From Rhizophagus clarus (taxonomy: Eukaryota; Glomeromycota; Glomeromycetes; Glomerales; Glomeraceae), in assembly GCA_015698045.1 (NCBI GenBank), contig BLAL01000194.1, forward strand, positions 1,178,001-1,242,000: DNA of 64,000 nucleotides, read 5' to 3'. Position 1 is the stretch's first letter, and each line of letters begins with the position of its first letter. Below are positions 54,316 to 64,000 of this stretch, one piece after another. The notes under the pieces were generated by a model. The model did no database searches, was not told where the DNA came from, and was given only the letters and a program-made list of their open reading frames with translations. The position numbers were made by a program, and so were the translations under genes.

Positions 54316-56794
54316 CTACAATAAAATAATAATAATCTTCTTACCAAACTTTAACCATTTGGGTACTTTTCCTGAAGCTTGATTTGTAGGGTGTTCGCGC
54401 GAACGTGGTCCTCGAACCGATTCTCCGATATTTTGCAGGCGCGAAGGTTCAGACAGAACATGGCCACCTTCACTATTGATAGAGGAAGGAACGATATTTG
54501 GGGTGAGATTGTCAACAAGTTGATGTGGCATATCTGTTTTAAGTTTAAGATATTCATCTGATAAAAAGTGTCCAGAATCTATTAAAAATATATATATATT
54601 TAGTAACTAAATCTCTCTAACATAATTTAAGGACATTATGCACCTGATAATTTATCTGTCCAACTGAAATTTACAACTGAAGCGGGTGACAATTCAGCAT
54701 TATACAAAGATAGAGACATTTCCGTAAGTACTTTTTTTGGAGGACTCGTATCTGTATAAATGTATTTAAGTTAAAGATCACACCCTATATTTTTTACAAG
54801 TTTGAAAGAATAAATCAATAATAAGGATACATAGGCAAAAAGAGCGCTGTGGAGTTCGCAACGCCCCTTTAACAAATTCATATAAATCTCCAACTTAAAA
54901 TATTAAAATATGATGTTAGTAAAGTCGATTCATGCATCAAAAAGTATTCAAATTTAGAATACCTGTTTCTTTAGATAAGAAGGTCATCTGTATTTGAAAG
55001 CCATCTGGAAACCTCACTCGAATTATTGTCTATATAAAACATAAGTAGGAATAAATAATGTAGTTTCTCTAAGAGCACTCCAGACGAATAATAGTAATAA
55101 ATAAATTCTCACCTTCGGATATTTACGTTCCCTTGCCTTATCTTCTTGTTCTCTTACAGCACGTGTTTTAAATCTAGCATTCTCCTCAGCTTGTCGTTTT
55201 GAACTTTGCATTGCTAATAGAAATTTTAATTCTGAAGCAGTCAATTCATAAAAAGAATCTGGAAGGTCAACTATAAATGATTCAATGTTATTAATATATT
55301 ATCTCTTTAAATCAAAAATTTAACATTTTATATTCTTACTTTGAGTTAACAATGTCACATTTTCTGGTGGAGGGTTGAATACTTTAATGTCTCTGTCAAA
55401 GTGTCCAATAACATTTGTGTCTGAACTAGTTTGTGCATCAGAAGTTTGTTCAACTTGTGTTATATTAACCTTTTCTACTGGCTCTTGTTCTTCTTGACTT
55501 TTAACCGTAGAGAAATGAACTTCAGGAGATTTAGTATCTATTTCCATTTCACTCAACTCCTGTGGTTGTGACGATGATATTTCCGACTTTGATTCACCAG
55601 GTGCCAAGGACTCACTAGTTTCTACTGAATCAGTCTGCATATTTGTTTCCTCTGCTGATTCAATTGAATTGGCTGGCTTACTTGTTTCTTCGGTTAACTC
55701 AACTGAATTTGTTTCTTTGATTGATTCCTGTGAATTAACCTGTATATTTGTATCTTCAATTTGTTCAGTTTTTGGAGCAGGTAATACCGGTGGTATTGTC
55801 GGATGAACCGGCTTTTCTGAACTGTTCTCATTAATTATGGCGGATGATAGTATTGGAGCATTTATTTCCTCCAGAACATCATCGAGACTTAATTCAGTAT
55901 GGCGATATAAAACGCGTAAAACAAAATTGCCAGAAGTAATTCCAGCAGATTGTAAGGATGTCGATTTGAGTAAAGAAATAGTCCCATACTATAATTTAAA
56001 AATATGAGAATTCAGCTAGATGGGAGTAACGTTTAAAACAAAATTACACACCTCTTTATTTAACAAAATGCACACAGGTTGTTGATAGAAAAGCTTATTC
56101 GGTTTTCCACTTAGTTTTTTCCATACCCCTTTCTTAGATTGGGATACTGGTACTGGGGCCGTTCGTCTTGTAAGGTTCAATGATCTAAAGAAATTGTTAA
56201 TTTCAGTTCTTTTTAGCAATATTAAATATTTACTAATAATGTTTACCTGTCCGGAGATTTATTTTCAAAGTGTAATAATATATCCCACAAAGTTGTTGAC
56301 AACAAAAACTTCTCAATAATTCTTCCTCCATCATCCATTTGTAGCGCAATCGTAACTTCACTATTTGCTGAATAACACAATTTAATTAAATAATGAGCTC
56401 AATATAAGTATTTAATGTATTATTGGTTAATATCGAATGCTGCCTTCCTTTATTTACCCTTTGGTGTAGTTATTCGAATCAATTCGAGTTTTGCACCTGG
56501 AACAAGATTGGCAAATCGAACAGAAAGGGAAAGATCCAGAATAGTCTTATTCTGTCTATACGTATATCAAGACCGCAACCAAATAGTAAAGTGGAGGGAA
56601 AAGATCAGTATTTATATTCTTCGTAAATTTCTAGAAGAATCTGAATAATCCTACTTCAAACCATAATTTTCTACATCAGAATAACCTTGCTTATTGCACA
56701 CGAGTTTGACGATCTCTTTTAAAGGCATCATAGGAGTCGTCTTTATTGGTTGTCTTTTTCCTCCGTTTAGGAGTACTACTACGTTAGAGGCCAT
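54316..56794 (-). CDS. TUG/ASPSCR1-like UBX-domain protein (Ubx4-type)
   Basis: Adaptor for the p97/Cdc48 ATPase, in animals tethering GLUT4 vesicles. Ten exons join in phase to about 600 residues. Exons 1-5 are 56655-56794, 56458-56555, 56247-56367, 56052-56184 and 55340-55988; exon 10 runs to 54316. TUG-UBL1 is MASNVVVLLNGGKRQPIKTT, then KTILDLSLSVRFANLVPGAK. A second ubiquitin-like fold follows (EVTIALQMDDGGRIIEKFLL). A Glu/Ser/Thr-rich linker lies at about 220-380. DLPDSFYELTASELKFLLAM and a basic helix lead into the UBX domain (TIIRVRFPDGFQIQMTFLSK; VGDLYEFVKGALRTPQRSFC; SPPKKVL). PKWLKFGKK lies near the end. The last GGTAAGAAG could also be a donor; I read through to the TAG. Confidence 0.9.
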
Positions 56795-57418
56795 TTTGTG
56801 AACTTAAAGTAGTAAACAGCAAAACATTAAAAGCGAATTAAATCTGGGTTCTGATCTAAACGGTCTCTATACAACAATAAATCTACGTCTTGAGCACTTT
56901 TGTTATAACTTCGGAGTCTTTTTAATTTTCGGAGCAGCATAGTAATACACTAATGTATACGCAAAATGATCTATGTTTCACAATCATTTTTAAAGCTTAT
57001 CCAGCTTATCCTGGTAACATCAAATGATCCTCTTGAGCTACAAATTGGAAGTCTCAATTTTGGTTAGAAGGTTCTCACTTTTCGATCCATATATAGTAAA
57101 ATACACTTATCTTTACGTAACCAACCTCATGATATCTTTTTGTTTGTTTTTTTTGCGGTAGGTTGGTTAATCAACGACGTTTTAAAAAATTACATTTGTC
57201 CGTTTCATTTATAATATATTGTAATTTAACAATATTATGTTGACATCGCACCAGACCTTTAATGGAACGCAGGTTTTTATTTGTCTTTGAATTCAAGTTT
57301 TCATAATTTAACTTGACTTACGCGTCATTTGACTTTTATGCAACAAGAGCCCAGAGGCGAAATCGGTGATTTTACTTGTAAAGAACGCGTCTAACTTTAC
57401 GAGAATAGATCATTATCA
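56795..57418. promoter_or_regulatory. Divergent intergenic region, TUG-like / SZT2
   Basis: 624 bp between two start codons facing away from each other. It contains a short direct repeat, AGCTTATCC / AGCTTATCC, near 56993-57010. No gene was seen; probable bidirectional promoter. Confidence 0.45.
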
Positions 57419-60400
57419 ATGGCTTCTAAAACGATTATTTCAACCTCTGAATCTAGAAAACGACAACGTATGCATATAATAGATTTCAGACTTATATTAT
57501 CATTCTTCGATTTGTAATATGTAATTTCATCATATAATAGAGCATTCAAGTACTTCATGTATCGAATACGCCTTTAGCTTCTTTAATACAAAGTCAAAAT
57601 GAGCGGAAAGCAAGCAAGATATATACACCACAGAGTTTGCCAGTTTTAGAAACAGATAAAAGCTACAAACTTATGCCTCATTCTCGTATAATCACATTCA
57701 ATACGAAATATCGATTTGTATTTCTTTTGGATACCACTTCTTCTCTGACTACCATTGATTGTAGCAGTACAAAAGAAGATATTGTAATGTCTGAAGTGAT
57801 GCAAACGTAAGGGGATTTAAATGTTTATTCAAAATTAGTTTTATCTAAATAATTTATAATATACAATATTTCAGTACTTGTCGTTGTCTAGAAGGGCTTG
57901 TTCAACCATTTATAATTCAAGATTTGGATAATGATATAGCTTTACAGGTATTTGTACAAGTTTGATTATAGTTTTCATTAAGGATGTAATTTTTAATTAG
58001 TAATTGATATCACGCGTAGTTCGAACCTGAAATATCAATCACCATTATTGCTGAGTGTTCTAATTTTGCATCAAATGCAAACCTCATTCCTAAGTTGGCG
58101 GAGTTTCCCACAATGAGAGTCCTTTTGCAAGGAGTTGTTGTTAATAGAAATAATGTATCTGACATAATTAATAATTTAAGTTCAGAATTTGCTCGTTTTC
58201 AAGATGAAGTTGCTGAATTTCGACAAAATCTTCGTAGGACCAAATTTTCTTCCACATATATTATGGAAGTTATGCATGAATCAGAAACTAGCACGTCATA
58301 CTTGGATAAAATATGGCGATTAGGATTAAGTGGAAGTAATCTGGCTTACAGCTTAAATGCTGGTTTGTTTGCTATAAATTTATTGCCAAACGAAGGATTT
58401 CCTGCGCTTATCGTGATTACGGATGGTGTTGTTAACTCAAACCTGGCTCAGATGTCGCATGACGATGATATCATTCAACAACTTTGTAAAGAAGGTATTA
58501 GGTGCAATATTATTCAAATTGGACCTCGTGAGGAATATAGTTTTGGGTTGATTCCTGATAATGAAATATTGCGATTTGTTGCTATGGCAACATCAGGGAT
58601 TTTTCTTTATTCGACAGATTGTCCAGACGTGCATGATGTCAAATCTTCTAAAGTTTCCTTATCACATAATTTTTACCATAAAAAGTTGCTGATGATCGAA
58701 GCCTATTTTTCAAGAAAAAGGAGCCCCTCGCGTCAAATTTTTGATGATAACTATAATTTTCCATGGGACCCAAAAAGTCAACCACCAGCGGTCGAAGTCA
58801 TGCCAACGCGATATCGAGAATATTCTCTTTCGATTGATGTTATGCAACTTATATTTGCTCGTATGCGTAATGGATTTATTATCGAAAGTATAGTTCCGGT
58901 TACAGGCAGAAACGTTAATGAAACTGAAAGGGTTCACATAACAATGACACGTTTTTGGCAACCTAATGTTACAATTCAATATAAAATTAAAGCATTATGG
59001 ATGGGAGAAGTTTATGGATTTTCAAGACTGAAATCACCAAGAATTGAGATCAATGTTGTCGCTGATACTTTATTTGCAATATATTTGATTAATTTTCAGA
59101 GAGCTCAACAGAACAATGATCCTAGTCACCCACTCTTTTTAAAATGTATCAGGTTACATAAATTCATGACAATGATTTACGAAACAGATGAGTTATTAAA
59201 GAAACACATTTTCCATAAGATAAATAAGGAAAGTAATAAATTACCATTACATCATCGAATTGCAATTGGCAACGGTATTCCTCCTCCACGTTTGGGAATG
59301 TTGAAGCAATTATGGGATTCATTTGAACAAAATCCGATGCGACGTAATACAAACATTTGGTATGATGAAGCCAAATTCGACATTATAATATCTAGAGAAT
59401 CATCATCTACTATTACATCCGTGAATAAGTTATTGGATGATCAACAAAATAAGAACGCTTTTTCAACTTTAAAAGAACGGTTAAGAACTACATGGTCAAG
59501 CTCTACATTTTCTGATAAAGTGTATGTTAAAACTTTTCATCCCATAGAAGGTGACAAAATTCCTCCAATAAGTTTTTGTGAGCTCAGAATCAATAAAGAA
59601 TCTGAAAATCTTGTTACTGGAGATCTAAAATTTTTTAACGTTGAAGCGGTTCGACGCCAGCAAGTGTTAGAAAATTTAATCAACCTTGTTAATGGACTAA
59701 ATTCATGCGATTTAAACGGGCCATTATTCTATATATGTAGTAGACCTTTATCTTCATTTCTTATCCGAGATTCAGAAACAGCGAATGAAATCACACCAGA
59801 TAACCATCACGTCACAGGACAGAGTTTTATTGTAAAATCTTACCTAAGGCATTGGCGGTGGACTTGGATGTCTGACATCGAGCACTATGCTTTTTTAATG
59901 GATTATAGGAATATCCCAATCCGAGATTTGGCGTTTCAACGTCTCTGTCAATCACGTTTAGATGAAGGATGTCTACTCATATCTGACATTGGCAATAAAA
60001 AAGTATTTTATCAGGAACTGGAACTTAAAGGAAACTCAGACATAAGCTCACCTGTTAATCAAAATAGAATATATGGTGTACAGCATCATATATACATGGA
60101 TTATTCTGGTGAAATTATAACCGAATTATGGATGGAACCTTCGCAACAACCACTCTTAAGAGACCTTTATGAATCTGTTGCTAATAAAATATCGGCAATA
60201 GATCGTCAAATATTATCTCAATTAGTGACTTTCGATCAAATATATTATATTGCAAAAACGCGCGTGACACATCGTAGGAATTCATACGGTTTAACTCTAC
60301 CTAAGCCATCCCGCCTCCCGAGCTTATTCAACCTTCCTATACTACTCAGATCTAGTGGATTAATAATCGCCAATTATAATATTCCTTCTTTCAAATCTTT

Positions 60401-63400
60401 ATCCAAAGCTAATTTGCAATCTGTTAAATCATCTATGAGCGGTGAAACTTCTAGTTATGAAGATCCCAGGTCTCTGGAATCAAGCCCATATATAAGAAAA
60501 GGTAGCATAAGCAATAGAAATTTGTTGTATATGGAAGCGACACAGCAGAAGAAATTGTCCCTTTCGTTACCCAAAAATCCAACTATTGAAATAACTTACA
60601 TTATTGATCGCGCCTCTATTGCATCATTGAGTCCTTTAGATCGTGACTTCGCTTTATTGCATCTTTTTGTTGAAAAAACTCTAACCAACTATGCGGATGG
60701 AGAAGTTGATACTAATAATATTGATTCTAAAGATTCAATATTAAAAGAAATTACTAGTGGGTTATCTAAAACCGATATTTTTCAAGAAACGTCAACTACA
60801 ATAACATATATTAAGAATTTAAGAGAGTCTCGATGTTTCATAAAAATTGTTGATTTTAGTTCATTTCTTCTAATCATCATTCCTTCGTTTAGGGTTGTAT
60901 TAGATATTATGAAACAAAATCGCGGATTTCAAGTTGATAACAAATCATGTTTTATGAACATCATAATATTCTTATGTAAAAGGCCTCAAATTCGAAGTGA
61001 CTCTATAAACAAGTCATTAGATTTTAGTCGAGATCCCCTATCCTTTGAAACTATTTCCTTATCTCATAAGGCTGTAACCCCGGCTAAAAATTCATTAGAA
61101 CCTAGGTTGTTAAGTGGTTCTTTTTCTGAAAATTTTTCTAAGTCGGATCCGTTAAATCAAGCAACACAAAGCACTTTAAATATTACGAAGTTATATTCTC
61201 ATGGATTTGTTAAATCTGTATACGCTAGTGTTTTACAGAAACATAAAGTTACAAAAACCGATTTTCTTAAAGCGATTGACACTTGCATGGAAACTTCTGT
61301 TGATATAGATATCACAGGATACGTCAATGTACATGTAAAAGCTTCTCGAGAGGGACCAGATAGGTTGGTACATTTACTATTTTCAAGTTCTTTACGATTG
61401 ATTATTATCTAAAATAGGAAATACTCTCACTTAGTGATGATGTCAACGATGTATATCAAAAATTTGTCGCTGTACTTGGCCATTACTTTGAACCGGCCAA
61501 TTTTGTTGAAGATGAAGATGAGTTACAAAATATATATTATTATCGGCCAAATTTCAAAAAACCAAATTCGTTATCTATTGATAACGAAAATGTTGCTGAT
61601 ATTGTAGGAAGCTTTCTGGATGTTTTTAATTATGCAGAAAATCCTTTATTTTTACGGCTTGAATGTACTTTCAAGAAACCAGCTTCAACTCGTGTGCTTG
61701 AAGATATTGATTATGCGCATAGAGACTATAGACCAGAAGAATCTAGCTTCGTGAAATTTCCTGTTTCAAGCTTACCAACAAGCTATTCGTGTACAGTGGG
61801 TGGTAAATTTTACGATTTTTCTCCAGAATCAATCGGTACAAAAACATCTCCTGTGGAGTCTTCTGACGGCACTACAGCTACCTTACATCTTATTTGTCTG
61901 ACTCTGCCTAAAGTTGATAATGAAATCGCCGAAACAGCTCTAGGTTTCGTTGATCTCAGAACGGATAATAACGGGATAAGGTATCTATAACTACTTTTTT
62001 TACATACTCTTGTCTTTCTTTACGATTGATAATGTAAGGTATTTAAATTATAGCGTCTTTGAGAATACAAAGGAAAATATGGATTCACTTACTACTGATA
62101 AACAGGAAGCTCTAGCAGAAACCCGAAATCGTATTGATTGGTTATTGAGGGAGGAAATAATGCACGGACTATTGAAATCACAACCTGTAGAAAAATTAGT
62201 CCTTTCATATATCCAAGCGCAATTAAAACATAAAAATCCGTTTGTTGATTTTCCGACTACTTTTGATGTTATGTTATCCTTTGTTGATGATGAGAAAGGA
62301 CAGGAAAGATTCTTAAAAGAATTTAGCAAAACTAATATGTCACCATATTCACTAAACCAAGTTGAAGATTGCTTTTATATAAGTGAAGATGAAGAGAAGA
62401 GTGAACCTATAATTGTTAATAGCTCATCTGAATTTGATCCAGATAGAACCTCTGAGAACTCATCTGTTAATAATATTCAGAAAGATGCATATAATGGCGA
62501 TCATCCTGATGAGGATAACGACTTTTGCCAAGGTCTTGGAATTAGTATTTATCACCCTGAAGAAAAAGATACTAAATTGGATCAAGATCAAAACGTTAAA
62601 TCTGTCAAGAAATATGTTGTGCACAAACAACTGTTCTGGTTGTTACTTATCCCACAAGAAACTCGTATACAAATGTATTTTTACTCAAAGGCGGTTTCAG
62701 CAATCGAGCGTGCTAATATAATCAAACACGTGCGAAAATGTATAGTACAAATTTCCGAAAAAGTTAATAGATTAGTACTATTAGATGAATTATATCATTC
62801 ACGTAGCTGTAGGTAAGAAATAAAAATGGTCTACTTTTAAATTGTTATTTAATAGATTATTTGTTCTTGATTCTCGTGTATGAATTTAGCAACTTTTTGG
62901 TTCCTTCTGACGGTTCACCGGATTCCGAAGGAGAGTTTTCATCTGACTTGGTTGACGTACTATCAATGGCACCAAATGATAGAAATGTGACTGTTTCAAA
63001 AAAGTTTAGACCAGGAGAGTTTGAATGTCCATTGGTTTATGAACAATCGTTTCCGCTCCACTGGCGGTTAAGACCGAATCAAGCATTAAATGGCATTGCA
63101 TCATCGACAACACTTAACGCATTTGAAGTTTCTAATAGAAAAAACATGTATGTAATAAGGAGCGGAGATTGTATCGTTTATCTCAAAATATCTGAAATAG
63201 AAGCATCCCCAACTTATATTGTTGACGAGAATTTTGATGATGCTTCTCAATTTGCGAATTTGGAATCACAGTCAAATATTCATGCTATTGATGAATCACG
63301 AAAGTCTCCACCAAAAAATGAGGGAAGTCCACGTAAATCAAATGCTCAAGCTAGAGTAACAGATTCGCGAGAATTAGTCGTAAAAGTATTTGGTTTAGAG

Positions 63401-64000
63401 ACTCCAGGCAAAGAAATAACCGAAAAGTTAATGGAATCATTAGAAAAAAGATTGATTTCAAACATAACTCTTAATGTTATGTTTACTTTTCTTGCTCGCA
63501 ATCTTAAAGTAAATCCAACTCGAGCGGTTAGTTAAAGTATATATAATTGGTTTCTTGTAGTTTATTATTTATTTTAACTTATATATATAAATTTTTAATT
63601 TTCTTAGGATGTAGACTTTATTTTACCCATTCTCAAAACTCCTCATCGTCTATCTTTAAAAGTACCATCATGTATAAGAAATATTTATGCTTTCTTAGTG
63701 TATTTTAAACAAAATATTTCTTTATACCTCAACATTTTACAGGGGCCAGAGGTGACGAACGCAATAAAGCGTCACTACAACTCAAACTATGGAACAACCG
63801 AATTTCCAGAACCGACTCCTGAAAGCGGGAGGTACGTTACACGAATTTTGATAGTTTTTTGAAAGTGTGTATTATATTTTCTTTTCTCAACTAAATTTTT
63901 CGATTCAATAGAAAAACTCATGATATTCAACTTCATGAATTTGTCTTCTTTTATAATAACAACCAACCTCGTGCACAACATTCTTTCGAGGCATCTGTCG
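57419..64000 (+). CDS. SZT2 homologue (KICSTOR subunit), 3' end outside window
   Basis: SZT2 is the giant subunit of KICSTOR, which recruits GATOR1 to lysosomes to restrain TORC1 in animals. Nine exons are visible: 57419-57467, 57578-57806, 57875-57947, 58020-61367, 61418-61980, 62054-62812, 62890-63526, 63608-63831 and 63912 onward. They join in phase to nearly 2000 residues (human is about 3400). N-terminal blocks are diagnostic: YRFVFLLDTTSSLTTID, RCLEGLVQPFI, MRVLLQGVVVNRNNV, then NEGFPALIVITDGV and GLIPDNEILRFVAMATSGIF. A later block is FECPLVYEQSFPLHWRL. The exon 2 acceptor (CTTTAG) was chosen because an earlier AG gives the wrong phase. Exon 4 encodes 1116 residues without an intron, in contrast to its neighbours. 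The gene looks intact as far as seen. Confidence 0.88.

Noticed and set aside
57541-57577. Earlier acceptor for SZT2 exon 2 (ATAATAG at 57540)
   Set aside because: It puts the exon in the wrong phase with exon 1; the CTTTAG acceptor at 57577 joins correctly.

Overview
This is a nuclear window from a very AT-rich, intron-dense fungal genome. The host genes have many short GT-AG introns in T/A-rich DNA. The gene set is fungal: Argonaute, QDE-1-type RNA-dependent RNA polymerase, NPC1/Ncr1, PIG-T/Gpi16, Fcf2 and UDP-xylose synthase. With the mobile-element load and an SZT2 homologue, this resembles an early-diverging fungus such as Rhizophagus (Glomeromycotina). The organism is inferred from content; I could not run a search.

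Bases 1 to about 15,400 are gene-poor and repeat-built. In order they hold: a small fold-back (643-800); a hAT-type non-autonomous element with perfect 17-bp ends, 8-bp target duplications and an internal 80-bp tandem array (1147-1842); a T-rich tract; a LINE-type insertion with a poly(A) tail and 14-bp target duplications (3322-5388); a long fold-back (5531-6245); and a 7.3-kb element (6484-13788). That last element has terminal inverted repeats of about 830 bp and carries Gag-like, retropepsin-like and integrase-like parts, with no recognisable polymerase. An RNF213-like gene fragment lies at 14979-15338.

From about 15.7 kb on the window is a dense array of host genes. On the minus strand come an ArfGAP, Argonaute, a rhodanese-DSP MAP-kinase phosphatase, an unknown membrane protein and a RhoGEF. 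NPC1 and a DDT-like chromatin protein follow on the plus strand. Then come MMTAG2, RdRP, Fcf2 and PIG-T (minus), UDP-xylose synthase (plus), a TUG/UBX protein (minus) and SZT2 (plus, running off the end). Splice junctions were joined by reading frame and family conservation; almost all join in phase.

Functional themes: Argonaute and RdRP are two core RNA-silencing proteins about 22 kb apart on the same strand, in a neighbourhood rich in inverted repeats. ArfGAP, TUG, NPC1 and PIG-T belong to membrane traffic, sterol and GPI-anchor biology. MAPK phosphatase, RhoGEF and SZT2 are signalling proteins. Fcf2, MMTAG2 and the DDT-like protein are nuclear. Nothing indicates operon-like organisation, but PIG-T/UXS and TUG/SZT2 are close divergent pairs that may share promoters. 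Two further non-autonomous DNA transposons sit between host genes (25714-25939, hAT-like; 53643-54072, Tc1/mariner-like).
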